Of a DNA stretch of 64,000 bases, positions 33,607 through 43,213 are shown one piece after another; position 1 is the stretch's first letter, and the number at the start of each line of letters is the position of its first letter. A program made the translations under genes and the position numbers. Source of the DNA: Flavobacterium sp. ASV13 (GTDB lineage: Bacteria > Bacteroidota > Bacteroidia > Flavobacteriales > Flavobacteriaceae); assembly GCF_000745775.1 (NCBI RefSeq), contig NZ_JQJY01000003.1:620001-684000 (forward strand), read 5' to 3'. The notes below the pieces were generated by a model that saw only the letters and a program-made list of their open reading frames with translations, made no database searches and was not told the DNA's origin.

Positions 33607-35991
33607 TTATTTCGAGATTAATCTTTTGTACCAAGGCTTCTTCTCTACCCTAACACCATAGCCATATCCATAACCATAGCCTTTTGTAGAATCGGTATCA
33701 TTAAGTACGATACACATATTTGGTAATTTTTTCTCTTTGTAGAAAGTATTTGCAATATTCAGCATACGTTTTTCAAGAACATTTGCACGCATTACATATA
33801 CAAACGTATCAGCATTTTTGGCAATTAATAATGTATCGGTAACCAAACTTACTGGCGCAGTATCCACAATTATATAATCGTATTCTTTTTTAAGCTCTGT
33901 AAAAAGCTGATCCACTTTATTACTCATTAACAATTCAGCAGGATTTGGCGGAATCACACCTGATGGCAGAATAAAGAAATTCTTGTATCCTTCATGTTTG
34001 ATGATATAATCTCTAACGTCTTTATCAGTTGATGACAAATAATTTGTCAAACCAACACTTGGGACATTAATATATTCACCAAATTTAGGATTTCTGATAT
34101 CAGAACCAACCAACAAAACTCGTCGTCCAGACAAAGCGAAAGTTGCCGCAAGATTTACAGATATAAAAGTTTTACCTTCTGAAGGAAAAGTAGAAGTAAC
34201 AAAAATAGTTTTTGCGATTCCTTCTGGAACTTTAGTAAGCATGAACTCTAAATTGGTTCTTACGATGCGAATTGCCTCTGCCGAACTCGTTCTGCTTTCC
34301 GATTTAATCAATTCAGCAATATCATCTGAAGTCGGTACATCTCCAATAAATGGGATTTGTGTTTTTCCTTCCAGATCCAATTTGCTTTTGATTTTTGTAT
34401 CTAAAAGAGCGTTACCATAAATGACACCAAACGGAACCAATAATCCTAGCAACATTCCAGCCAAATAAATAATTTTTTTCTTCGGACTGATTGGATCTTT
34501 CTCTGCTTTTGCAGCGTCAATAACACGAGCATTAGGCTCTGTTGCGGATAATGAAATTGCAGTTTCTTCACGCTTTTGAAGTAAATATAAATATAATTCC
34601 TCTTTAACTTTTTGTTGTCTTGCAATTACTCTAAACTGACGTTCCTGAACCGGAATTTTCCCTATTTTGCTATTTAAGATTCCTTCCTGACTTTTTATAT
34701 CACGATTCTGTATTTGCAAATTAGACTGCATACGTCTTAGGCTTGTTGCAACGTTTGATTTTAAAGATGATATTTGCTGGTCTAATTTAACCACAGATGG
34801 GTTTTCCTCAGTAGCTGATTTAAGAATTCTATTGCGATCTAAAACTAGTTGATTGTAAGACGAGATTAATCCACTTGCATCGGCGTTATCAGAAATCATA
34901 TTAGTTGGCAGCAAATCTGAATTATTGCTCTTTTTAATGAAATCTAAAAGTGAAGAAACCACATTCAATTGAATTTCAGTTTCTACTCCTTTTTTATCAT
35001 ATTCAGTAGAACCTTCAATAAAAAGTTTTGCTTCAGATTCAATATCTGTAAGTTTATTTGTTTTCTTGAAGCTTTCAACATCTTGTTCAACTCCATCTAA
35101 TTCTTGGGCGATTAATGCTAATCTGCTTGCAATAAACTTAGAGGTGTTCTCAGAAATATAATTTTTATCCTCAGCAGCATTTTCATTATATATCTGAATC
35201 ATGTTGTCAAGGAAGTTTTCAGCTTTCTTAGCAACAGGATCAGAGATTGAGACATTAACAACACTACTGGTTTTACTGATAGGATCAACTTTCAATCTTG
35301 TCCTAAAGCTTTCAGTTAATTCATCCAATGGATTAATAACAATACGAATAGATTCAAATCTACCAGTATGATTTTTAGCATAAAATACCGTTTTTTGAAT
35401 TACTAAAACCCCTATTTTGGTAGCAATTTTTTCCCCAAACTTAAATTCATTTTTTGTAGACAAAATGAACCTTTCACTCTCTTCTACTTCATTTTCAAGC
35501 GAAAAAGTATTGTCGGTTAAAAGTTTGCAATTTAAAATAACCTTTGCCTTATCAAAAAAAATCGTCTTATTAAAAAAATAAGCACTAATTGGTGTATCCT
35601 CATATATATCACGATCAACAACTTTTCCTTCAACAAAAAGCCCAACATTCAGATTCAATTTTTTAATAGTATTTTCAACTAATGTTCGAGACTTTAAAAT
35701 TTCAACTTCATTATCCACATTGTTTTTCATACTTCCACCTAAACCCAAATCAGCAAAAGCAGAAAGTTCTGAAAGCATTCCTCCTTTTTTCTCGTCTTTA
35801 ACTAAAATAGAGGTTGTAGCTTCATAACTTGGCGTAGTGTAACGCAAATAAACAAACGCTAAAAGTAGACCAATAACTACACTTACTAAAAACCAACGCC
35901 AATGGATTAAATATTTATCTAACTGTTCTCTTAAATTAACATCTTCGATTTCATCATCAATTATATCATTATAAAAATCTTGCTTTTGCAT
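33607..35991 (-). CDS. wzc: Wzc-type polysaccharide co-polymerase and tyrosine autokinase
   Basis: 794 residues. An N-terminal Wzz domain with one helix (WRWFLVSVVIGLLLAFVYL), a long periplasmic coiled-coil region with the GNVR-like segment, a second helix near residue 500 (IIYLAGMLLGLLVPFGVIY), then the BY-kinase domain. Walker A is TSTFPSEGKT near residue 600. Walker A' is VLLVGSDIRNP, where the first Asp of the usual DxD is Gly. Walker B is YDYIIVDTAPV. The tail has YGYGYGYG, the tyrosine cluster for autophosphorylation. With Wza it forms the envelope-spanning export machine and controls chain length. Confidence 0.95.
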   Translation of the reverse strand: MQKQDFYNDIIDDEIEDVNLREQLDKYLIHWRWFLVSVVIGLLLAFVYLRYTTPSYEATTSILVKDEKKGGMLSELSAFADLGLGGSMKNNVDNEVEILKSRTLVENTIKKLNLNVGLFVEGKVVDRDIYEDTPISAYFFNKTIFFDKAKVILNCKLLTDNTFSLENEVEESERFILSTKNEFKFGEKIATKIGVLVIQKTVFYAKNHTGRFESIRIVINPLDELTESFRTRLKVDPISKTSSVVNVSISDPVAKKAENFLDNMIQIYNENAAEDKNYISENTSKFIASRLALIAQELDGVEQDVESFKKTNKLTDIESEAKLFIEGSTEYDKKGVETEIQLNVVSSLLDFIKKSNNSDLLPTNMISDNADASGLISSYNQLVLDRNRILKSATEENPSVVKLDQQISSLKSNVATSLRRMQSNLQIQNRDIKSQEGILNSKIGKIPVQERQFRVIARQQKVKEELYLYLLQKREETAISLSATEPNARVIDAAKAEKDPISPKKKIIYLAGMLLGLLVPFGVIYGNALLDTKIKSKLDLEGKTQIPFIGDVPTSDDIAELIKSESRTSSAEAIRIVRTNLEFMLTKVPEGIAKTIFVTSTFPSEGKTFISVNLAATFALSGRRVLLVGSDIRNPKFGEYINVPSVGLTNYLSSTDKDVRDYIIKHEGYKNFFILPSGVIPPNPAELLMSNKVDQLFTELKKEYDYIIVDTAPVSLVTDTLLIAKNADTFVYVMRANVLEKRMLNIANTFYKEKKLPNMCIVLNDTDSTKGYGYGYGYGVRVEKKPWYKRLISK

Positions 35992-36005
35992 TTTTTATTT
36001 CAATT

Positions 36006-36797
36006 TTATTTAAAGATTAGGACAGAAAGCGATACTAAAATAGAAATCGCCGAAATGATTACTGAGGTATTAGGACCAACTGCTGATGAATTTATTCTTG
36101 TCTGATTTGGCTCAACATAAACCACATCATTTTGAGCTAAATAATAAAAAGGAGAATTAATAAAATCAGATTTTGTTATATCAACTCTATTATATGATTT
36201 TACACCATTTGTTTCTCTAATAACTAATATATTATCGCGTCGGCCATAAATAGTTAAATCTTTTGCCATACTCAAAGCTTCAATTAAAGTAACTCTTTCT
36301 GAAGCAATTGGATAAGTCCCCGGTAAATTAACTTCGCCTTGCAATGAAATTTTAAAATTCATTATTCGAAGGTTGATGATTGGGTTTTTAATGTAAGTAC
36401 TGATTTTATCCTGAAGGAGTTTAAGCACTTCAGTACGTGTTAGTCCGCCGACATGTAACTTTCCAATAACAGGAAATTCTATATTACCGCTTTGATCAAT
36501 CAAATACAATTGAACAGTTTCCTGTCCTCTGGTAATATCCAACCTATTATTACTTGTTGTGCTATACGTTCTTAAATTAAAAGGAATTGCAACTTCAGGA
36601 TCATCTGCTGAAACTAAAATCATCAACAAATCATCAGGTTGCAATTTAACTTCAAATGAATTTGCATTTTGCTGTGCAGCCAAATTATCAATATTCTGAT
36701 AGTACACTACATCTTTTTTGGATCCACAGGAAAAACATAAAAATAAAAGCAATAAAAAGCTACTAGCTTTCATAAAAAAAGAAAGGTTCAATTTCAT
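36006..36797 (-). CDS. wza: Wza-type polysaccharide export lipoprotein
   Basis: 263 residues, lipobox LCFSC (Cys24). The Poly_export domain begins around VVYYQNIDNLAAQ / VKLQPDDLLMILVSADDPEV, with IDQSGNIEFPVIGKLHVGGLTRTEVLKLLQDKI. One SLBB domain follows (ISLQGEVNLPGTYPIASERVTLIEALSMAKDLTIYGRR). The C-terminus ends in a hydrophobic helix (TSVIISAISILVSLSVLIF), the amphipathic outer-membrane spanning helix of short Bacteroidota Wza proteins. It is 14 bp upstream of wzc, with its own promoter. Confidence 0.93.
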   Translation of the reverse strand: MKLNLSFFMKASSFLLLLFLCFSCGSKKDVVYYQNIDNLAAQQNANSFEVKLQPDDLLMILVSADDPEVAIPFNLRTYSTTSNNRLDITRGQETVQLYLIDQSGNIEFPVIGKLHVGGLTRTEVLKLLQDKISTYIKNPIINLRIMNFKISLQGEVNLPGTYPIASERVTLIEALSMAKDLTIYGRRDNILVIRETNGVKSYNRVDITKSDFINSPFYYLAQNDVVYVEPNQTRINSSAVGPNTSVIISAISILVSLSVLIFK

Positions 36798-36818
36798 CAG
36801 GTCTACAATTTACGGGGG

Positions 36819-36826
36819 CAAAGATA
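36819..36826 (-). promoter_or_regulatory. -7 promoter box for wza-wzc
   Basis: The minus strand reads TATCTTTG, matching TAnnTTTG; a TCTG at 21-bp spacing is the best -33 candidate. It means wza-wzc can be transcribed apart from the glycan-building genes. Confidence 0.5.
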
Positions 36827-36930
36827 AGGATTAAAATATTTTATTTACAGAAAAAACTTAATGGTTCTAAAGTGTATTATTGAACTCAAATTTAAATCCA
36901 GAAAAGTTTATACAAAATTTGAATAATTAT

Positions 36931-38349
36931 TTAAAAGGCATTTTCTTCACCTTTAAATACATTAATAACCGTTTTAATTATTATTTTAATATCGAGTAAC
37001 AAACTCCAATTTTCAATATACCAAATATCATATTCTACTCTATTTTCCATGTCAATAAGCTCTTTTGTTTCACCTCGAAAACCGTTAACCTGAGCCCAAC
37101 CTGTGATACCTGGTTTTGCATATTGACGCACTAAATAATTATTAATCAACTCACTGTACTGTTTAGTATGGTTAACCATGTGAGGTCTTGGTCCAACAAC
37201 TGACATGTCTCCAAAGAAAACATTAAAAAACTGAGGTAGTTCGTCGATGCTTGTTTTTCGCATAAAAGCTCCGAATTTCGTTACACGACTATCGCCTTTT
37301 ACAGCCTGCTTACTATCAGCAGCTCCATTAAGACGCATGCTTCTAAATTTCAAACAAGTAAATGATCTATTGTCCCTGCCAGATCGTTCTTGCTTGAAAA
37401 AAATTGGGCCTGGAGATTCAATTTTAATTATAAGCATTATTATAGGAAATAGCCATGGAAATATAAATACTAAAACAAACAACGAAAAACAAATATCGAA
37501 TACTTTCTTCAAAATTCTATTTACAGCTGCCTCTAGAGGTTCTCGTCGAAACATTAATACTGGAGTATTTTCATAAAAAGTCATCTCGACTTTATTTGAT
37601 TTTGTATATAACTGAAAATCTGGGATAAATTTTATTCGCACCATATGGTGTTCACAAATTTTTACTAATTTATTTATAACTTCAATATTATCAATGTGCA
37701 ACGCCACATACATTTCATCCACTTCTTCATTAATTATAAACTCTTCTATTTGATTAAACCCTCCCAATATAGGATGGGAAATAAAAGCAAAAGGATCTAC
37801 TTTTTCATCAAAAAAACCAAGAAAACGATAACCATAAGTTAAATCCTTAGCCAGAATTCTTCGCATTCGCTCGCCAGTATCATTAGCACCAATTATAATA
37901 AAACTTCTAAAATTATAACCTTTTGCTCTGATATATCTAAGAAGTTTCATTGATAAATATCTTGAAACCATAAGTAATCCAAAGAAAATCAAATAGAAAT
38001 ATATCAGTCGAAGTCTTGAAATATCACTATATTTTAGTACAACGACAAAAAAAGTTGTTATGACAATATGTATAACTACTTTTTTAATTGTTCTTCTTAA
38101 TATAGATTCAATAGGTTCAACCCTTACAATTCTGAAGGAATCTTTATATAACAAAAGTGCGATCCATATCAAATTACCTAATAAAGAAATGGTTTCTACT
38201 TCTTTTAAAAATAGCTTATCAATATTTCCAAATCGCATTAGTGCTGACAAAACAATCGCTGTATTCAACAATACTACGTCCCATAATAAAAATATAGCTT
38301 TAAAATAACGGGAAAAACGGTATTCGGAGAGTTCTTGCAGAATTTTCAT
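36931..38349 (-). CDS. Undecaprenyl-phosphate hexose-1-phosphate transferase (WbaP/WcaJ type)
   Basis: 472 residues. Four N-terminal membrane helices, a CoA-binding_3-like Rossmann domain (SFIIIGANDTGERMRRIL, FFDEKVDPF), a fifth helix, and the bacterial sugar-transferase domain. The last shows ERSGRDNRSFTCLKFRSM, RKTSIDELPQFFNVFFGDMSVVGPRPHM and QYAKPGITGWAQVNGFRGET. It loads the first sugar phosphate onto undecaprenyl phosphate and so starts the repeat unit at the inner membrane. The sugar is not determined. It is 2 bp from the next upstream glycosyltransferase, in the same transcription unit. Confidence 0.95.
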   Translation of the reverse strand: MKILQELSEYRFSRYFKAIFLLWDVVLLNTAIVLSALMRFGNIDKLFLKEVETISLLGNLIWIALLLYKDSFRIVRVEPIESILRRTIKKVVIHIVITTFFVVVLKYSDISRLRLIYFYLIFFGLLMVSRYLSMKLLRYIRAKGYNFRSFIIIGANDTGERMRRILAKDLTYGYRFLGFFDEKVDPFAFISHPILGGFNQIEEFIINEEVDEMYVALHIDNIEVINKLVKICEHHMVRIKFIPDFQLYTKSNKVEMTFYENTPVLMFRREPLEAAVNRILKKVFDICFSLFVLVFIFPWLFPIIMLIIKIESPGPIFFKQERSGRDNRSFTCLKFRSMRLNGAADSKQAVKGDSRVTKFGAFMRKTSIDELPQFFNVFFGDMSVVGPRPHMVNHTKQYSELINNYLVRQYAKPGITGWAQVNGFRGETKELIDMENRVEYDIWYIENWSLLLDIKIIIKTVINVFKGEENAF

Positions 38350-38351
38350 AA

Positions 38352-39464
38352 TTAAATAATACTTTTTTTCACTTTTAAAATATCTTTAAAATGATTTGCA
38401 TATTGATCAACAATAAGCTCCCAATCAAATTGATCTACAATTTTTCTTTTATTTTCACTTAACATCAATTGAAATTGATTTTCTTCATATTTAACTTTTA
38501 CTAAATGATTTGCTACATTATCAGCATTTTTGAAATAAATAGCATCATCGCCTAAAATATAACGGTTGAAGTCATTGTCGTTTGCACAAATCAAACTGTT
38601 GGATGCCATGGCTTCCAATAATGATGGATTTGTTCCTCCAACAGTATGTCCATGGAAATAGATATTGGAATAATAACGTAAATTGTTCAAAACATTAATA
38701 TCATAAATTCCTCCAATAAATTGAATTTGCGAAAAAGATGAAAATTTTTGTTTTAAATATTTTCCATATGATGTTTCATGATTACCGACTACTAGAAATG
38801 GACGATTAATATTGGCTTTTGCAGCGCCATCTAAAATAATTTCAATACTATTTTCAGGTTCCAAACGCGCAATAAGCATGTCATATTGATATTCTTTTAA
38901 AGCATAACGCTCTAAAATATCAGGATTATTATTTTCAAAAAGCGTTGCCCCGTATGCAATGTATGTTGATTCTGAATTGTAGGTTTCTTTAAGATAATTT
39001 TTAATACCGATAGAATCAGAAATAAGATAATCGCTGTATTTAACTCCTAATGATTCGGCATATCGAAGGAATTTTTTAACTTTTTCAGAATATTTCGTCC
39101 TCTTCCACTCCAAGCCGTCCATGTTGGTTGTTACTATAGATTTCCTTGGCATTAACCATCCCCATATCGAACTACTGGTATATCCTAATTGCAAGATGAC
39201 ATCGCAGTCACGTTTTCTAACGTCTAAAATGCAATTCAAATCATAGATAAACTGACCTGCCGTTCCTAATTTGTGTTCTGGATCGTAGCAATGTACAATT
39301 TGAACTCCATTCCATTGATTTTCTTGATAAGGGTGATTGTGTGAATTATATACTAAAACCTCATAGCCTCTTTTCACTAACCCAACAGCCAAATATTCTG
39401 CACATTGTTCAAAACCTCCATAGTAATTAGGAATTCCCCTAGTTCCTAAAATAGCTATTCTCAT
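38352..39464 (-). CDS. DUF1972-type glycosyltransferase (GT4/rhamnosyltransferase-like)
   Basis: 370 residues. RIAILGTRGIPNYYGGFEQCAEYLAVGLVKRGYEVLVY is the DUF1972 signature, followed by a GT-B C-terminal domain with VVGNHETSYGKYL, IQFIGGIYD, FHGHTVGGTNPSLLEAMASNSLICANDNDFNR (the E-x7-E-like donor-binding region). Family members are often rhamnosyl- or related hexosyltransferases in capsule loci. The substrate cannot be read. Cytosolic face of the membrane. Confidence 0.9.
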   Translation of the reverse strand: MRIAILGTRGIPNYYGGFEQCAEYLAVGLVKRGYEVLVYNSHNHPYQENQWNGVQIVHCYDPEHKLGTAGQFIYDLNCILDVRKRDCDVILQLGYTSSSIWGWLMPRKSIVTTNMDGLEWKRTKYSEKVKKFLRYAESLGVKYSDYLISDSIGIKNYLKETYNSESTYIAYGATLFENNNPDILERYALKEYQYDMLIARLEPENSIEIILDGAAKANINRPFLVVGNHETSYGKYLKQKFSSFSQIQFIGGIYDINVLNNLRYYSNIYFHGHTVGGTNPSLLEAMASNSLICANDNDFNRYILGDDAIYFKNADNVANHLVKVKYEENQFQLMLSENKRKIVDQFDWELIVDQYANHFKDILKVKKSII

Positions 39465-39474
39465 TTATAATCTA

Positions 39475-40413
39475 CTATTTTGACTTTATTAAATAATTTA
39501 TTTTTATTTTTCTCCAAATAACCTTAATAGGAATAACTAAACTTAAACCAGATACTATCCAATAAGATCCTTTTGGAAAATAAACTTTTATATTCTGTTT
39601 AAACCCTTCTGAAGAAAAAGTTTCACGCTTTACAACTTTGACATTAAAATAAAGTAATGGCAAATAATTATACAAAATATCATTGAAAATCTTATTCTTT
39701 GTCTTTAAACTAATTTGCTCACTATCATAAGAAGCTTGAATTAGTGATGGGTATTCTATACTAAATGCTTGAAACTTATTATGTCCGCCTCTTTTTTTGA
39801 CAAATTGAGTTTTAAACAGAGGCTTATCATTAATCACAAATACTTTCTTAGCATATTGTGTCAAGAATAAAGAAGTATGTGGAAATAAAGAATTCATTTC
39901 AACATTCTCTTTAATATCATCAAAATCTTCTTTCCACATTCCAAATCCATTACTCCATGAAGACCAGTATGATAAATTACTCATAAAATCGTCAAATTGT
40001 GTGTAATTCATTAGTTCTCCGTAATTTAAAAACCCACTTGTAAAAAAAACACAAGGCTTGGATATTTCGATTGATTTTATGAACTCAATCATACTCAACA
40101 AAGAACCTTTCTGAAATACTTCTTGACTATTATGCAATTTTAAAAATTGTCCTCTGCCATATGTTAAAACATGATAAGAATTCAAAAATCCCTCACATTG
40201 CGTATTAAAATAATAAAAATTTTTATATGGAAACTCAGCGGATAAACATTCTAACTCACGACTTGGATTATTGTCTGATAAAATTACCTCAAAATCATTT
40301 AAAGATGTTTCTAAATATTTGTCATCACTATAAATACTTTTTAAGGTATTTCTTACATAATCTATTCTTCCGTTTGCTGGAATACAAATTGATATTACAG
40401 GACAATTTTGCAT
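39475..40413 (-). CDS. Glycosyltransferase family 2 protein
   Basis: 312 residues. ISICIPANGRIDYVRNTLKSIYSD and FEVILSDNNPSRE show the GT-A nucleotide-binding start. Unlike most GT2 proteins the DxD is not clear; GRGQFLKLHNSQEVF occupies that position. The last ~40 residues contain one hydrophobic helix. It is probably a divergent capsule glycosyltransferase. No donor can be assigned. Confidence 0.78.
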   Translation of the reverse strand: MQNCPVISICIPANGRIDYVRNTLKSIYSDDKYLETSLNDFEVILSDNNPSRELECLSAEFPYKNFYYFNTQCEGFLNSYHVLTYGRGQFLKLHNSQEVFQKGSLLSMIEFIKSIEISKPCVFFTSGFLNYGELMNYTQFDDFMSNLSYWSSWSNGFGMWKEDFDDIKENVEMNSLFPHTSLFLTQYAKKVFVINDKPLFKTQFVKKRGGHNKFQAFSIEYPSLIQASYDSEQISLKTKNKIFNDILYNYLPLLYFNVKVVKRETFSSEGFKQNIKVYFPKGSYWIVSGLSLVIPIKVIWRKIKINYLIKSK

Positions 40414-40423
40414 TAATTATAAT

Positions 40424-41134
40424 TTAAGAAGCTTTTCTATCTTTTAAAATTCTAGCAGGAATACCGCCAATAATTACATTATCTGGAAATTTATCTTTAA
40501 CAATTGCACCTGCAGCTACAACACAACCATTACCGATTTCTGCACCATCTAGAAATGTCGCTTTAGCCCCAATCCAACAATTTTCACCAACAATTATCCC
40601 TTTTCCAGAAACGCCTTGTAATCTAATTGGTATTGATAGATCAGAATAATTATGATTTTCAGGATGAAAACTCACATAATTACCTATTATAGTATCATCA
40701 CCTATTTCAAGTCCTCCAACCCCACTTCCATAATGACCGTGAGATCCCAAACCAACATTGTTTCCAATTTTAATACCTTTTGCAATGTTTTTTAAACTTC
40801 CCGTTAAATCTATATGCGTATGAAATCCCATGGAAACATTATCACCACAAGTTAAACCTTCTTCAGACAATGCGTTAATATAGCATTCTCTACCCACCGT
40901 AAAATTTCTACCAAATCTTAATTTACTACTGCATTTTATTGTCGCAGTTGGATGAATAAAAACTCTTCTAAAAGAAAGTAATCTTATCATTCCGTAAATA
41001 CAACAAAATATTTTAGACCAAAGAAAAGAAATTAAGTAAGATATAGGAATATTGTCGTCAAGAGTGAAATTTTCCTTTTTAAATTTTGAAATTAGTTTAT
41101 TAATACTCTTATAAAAAAATTTTCTCAAGTTCAT
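40424..41134 (-). CDS. Left-handed-beta-helix acyltransferase (O-acetyltransferase, WcaF/LacA-like)
   Basis: About 236 residues. An N-terminal segment with a hydrophobic stretch (ISYLISFLWSKIFCCIYGMIRLL) precedes hexapeptide repeats: IHPTATIKCSSKLRFGRNFTVG, CGDNVSMGFHTHID, IGNNVGLGSHGHYG, IGDDTIIGNYVSFHPENHNY, GENCWIGAKATFLDGAEIGNGCVVAAGAIV. This trimeric fold uses acetyl-CoA to acetylate sugars. The longer reading frame to 41179 would need a TTG and would overlap the upstream gene; ATG codons at 41140 and 41134 are more likely. Probably O-acetylates the capsule. Confidence 0.85.
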   Translation of the reverse strand: MNLRKFFYKSINKLISKFKKENFTLDDNIPISYLISFLWSKIFCCIYGMIRLLSFRRVFIHPTATIKCSSKLRFGRNFTVGRECYINALSEEGLTCGDNVSMGFHTHIDLTGSLKNIAKGIKIGNNVGLGSHGHYGSGVGGLEIGDDTIIGNYVSFHPENHNYSDLSIPIRLQGVSGKGIIVGENCWIGAKATFLDGAEIGNGCVVAAGAIVKDKFPDNVIIGGIPARILKDRKAS

Positions 41135-41144
41135 ACCCATGCCA

Positions 41145-42269
41145 TTAAATTCCACCATTATTAGATTCACACAAATCAAAAAACATTTTACTGTATAAAT
41201 TAGATATTTTAACAGCAGAAAATGAATCAGAATGAGATTTTAAATTCTGTAAAATTTCCTCATATTGAGTTTCTTTCATTTTACTAACTTCATTAATTCT
41301 ATTTATTAATGACTCTAGAGATTGGCTTTTAAACAAAAAGCCATTTTTTCCGTCCGTTATAAATTCTGCAAAGCCTTTTTCATCAGAAGCTATCACGGGT
41401 AAATTGTAATTCATTGCGTCGAATAATGGACCAGACTGAGTTACATCCTGATAAGGCAAAACTAAATAATGGTGAGACATAAATAAATCCGGAATTTCAT
41501 TTTGCGGTACAAAACCAATTTTTATATCAAATAAAGATTTATTTGATATAAAGGATTTACAATTTTCCCAATCAGGACCATCACCTGCGATAGTTAAGAG
41601 CAACTTTTTTTCAGACACCTGGACCACTTTTTCTAAAGCTTTAATAACTAAATCTAATCTTTTATAAGAATGAATTCCACCAAAAAATAATAATCTTAAA
41701 TATTCATTAGTAGAAGGTCTAATTACCTTTGATGTACCTGAATTTTTCTTAGCTAATGGTATAAAAAAAGATTCTTTAGCGTAATGTTCTTTTAAAATAA
41801 TATGTTGTTGACTTGAAAAAGTGTGAAAATAAGAAAAAGAATTAATTAATAGATTCTGAAAAATATGTTGCCTTTTTTTATAATGATTACTGTGAGGTTT
41901 TACATCATGAAGTGCTAAAATTTTCTTTTTTTTGCTTATAAATTGAATTATTCCATACATAAATAAAGCCATATAGAATTCAAAGTAATATAAATCAAAT
42001 TTTACTTTATATAGTTTATACCCGAAGCTTAAAAATTTTTTAAGATTTTTAAACGTTAAACTTCGTTCACCTATCAAAAATAATTCTATTTTAAAATTAT
42101 TATTGTGAGCATATAGCTTTAGTTCTTCAAGATTATATCGATTAAAATTAGAAATAAACAAAAACCAAGTTAAATCAAATTCTTTTCCTAAATATGGAAG
42201 AAGCGGTAAATCAACATCTGCAAAATAATCGACTGATATATATGCAATTTTTTTTTTCGGAAAACTCAT
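41145..42269 (-). CDS. Glycosyltransferase family 4 (GT-B) protein
   Basis: 374 residues. KIAYISVDYFADVDLPLLPYLG opens the N-terminal Rossmann domain. The C-terminal domain shows LRLLFFGGIHSYKRLDLVIKALEKV, LTIAGDGPDWENC, IGFVPQNEIPDLFMSHHYLVLPYQDVTQSGPLFDAMNYNLPVIASDEKGFAEFI, which is the GT4 donor site. It overlaps the upstream GT2 gene by 4 bp (ATGA), implying coupled translation. Donor unknown. Confidence 0.9.
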   Translation of the reverse strand: MSFPKKKIAYISVDYFADVDLPLLPYLGKEFDLTWFLFISNFNRYNLEELKLYAHNNNFKIELFLIGERSLTFKNLKKFLSFGYKLYKVKFDLYYFEFYMALFMYGIIQFISKKKKILALHDVKPHSNHYKKRQHIFQNLLINSFSYFHTFSSQQHIILKEHYAKESFFIPLAKKNSGTSKVIRPSTNEYLRLLFFGGIHSYKRLDLVIKALEKVVQVSEKKLLLTIAGDGPDWENCKSFISNKSLFDIKIGFVPQNEIPDLFMSHHYLVLPYQDVTQSGPLFDAMNYNLPVIASDEKGFAEFITDGKNGFLFKSQSLESLINRINEVSKMKETQYEEILQNLKSHSDSFSAVKISNLYSKMFFDLCESNNGGI

Positions 42270-43213
42270 TTTCTGTTGTTTCTCATTTTAACACTTTCAA
42301 ATAGCGAATAAACTAAATATTTTTTTGAAATATTATATTTACCAGATAGTACCCACCATTTAAAAAAATGTAAATAGGAATTAGACAAATCTTCCGCAAT
42401 TGTAATTAAGTATTTTTTTAGAAAAAATTTATCACAATAATTAACTAACAGCTCTTTATATAGAATATCCAAACTATCACTAGGAACGAGCTCTTGCAAA
42501 AATCCTAAAGACCATTTTTTTTCATTAACTATAGCATTCATTTTTATTTCAATATTTCCTGTATTTGTAATGCTAAAACTATTAACTCTGTATTTGAAAA
42601 TTGGCTTAGAAGTATTCACAATTCCATTTTCCTTTGCGGAAATATATGCAGTAATATCATCTGAAGCCCAGGCCAAAGGCAATTTATAAAACCCTCCTTT
42701 ATTTATTAAAGTATCTCTTTTATAAAGAAAATCACCTATAAACTGAATTCTATTTTTAACCCATCTATGCCACATCAAAGAATAAACAGACTCATACTCT
42801 GGGCGCGCTTCTTGAATATCTATTAAATTACTTTCTTCATTAATCAAGATTGTTTTTGCATGAAAGATATCAATTTGTGGATACTTTATAATTAAAGAAC
42901 CATATACTTCCAAGCAATCCTGAAATAATTCATCATCATCTCCCATACAAATTACAAAATCACCAGATGAATATGACAAGCATTTATTCCAATTATCAAC
43001 AACATTAACAGCACCTACATTCGTTACATTTTCAAAGTATTTGATTCTTTCATCACTATATTCTCCAACAATATTTTTAATATTTTCAGGAGAGGCGTCA
43101 TTAAGAATTATAACTTCGAAATTAGAATGCGATTGATTTAAAATGCTGTCTATACATTTTTTTAGAAATTTCGCTTTATAGGCCGGTATTAAAACAGAAA
43201 ATTTTATTGACAT
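42266..43213 (-). CDS. Glycosyltransferase family 2 protein
   Basis: 315 residues. FSVLIPAYKAKFLKKCIDSILNQSHSNFEVIILNDASPEN, NVGAVNVVDNWNKCLSYSSGDFVICMGDDDELF: a classical GT2 with the acidic DDDE metal/nucleotide site. LAWASDDITAYISAKENG is the acceptor-side motif. The C-terminal region carries aromatic residues that may lie on the membrane. It overlaps wzy upstream (10 bp) and the GT4 gene downstream (4 bp). Confidence 0.9.
   Translation of the reverse strand: MSIKFSVLIPAYKAKFLKKCIDSILNQSHSNFEVIILNDASPENIKNIVGEYSDERIKYFENVTNVGAVNVVDNWNKCLSYSSGDFVICMGDDDELFQDCLEVYGSLIIKYPQIDIFHAKTILINEESNLIDIQEARPEYESVYSLMWHRWVKNRIQFIGDFLYKRDTLINKGGFYKLPLAWASDDITAYISAKENGIVNTSKPIFKYRVNSFSITNTGNIEIKMNAIVNEKKWSLGFLQELVPSDSLDILYKELLVNYCDKFFLKKYLITIAEDLSNSYLHFFKWWVLSGKYNISKKYLVYSLFESVKMRNNRK

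Noticed and set aside
41134..41179. Longer N-terminus for the hexapeptide acyltransferase
   Set aside because: Needs a TTG inside the upstream glycosyltransferase; ATG codons at 41140 and 41134 fit better.
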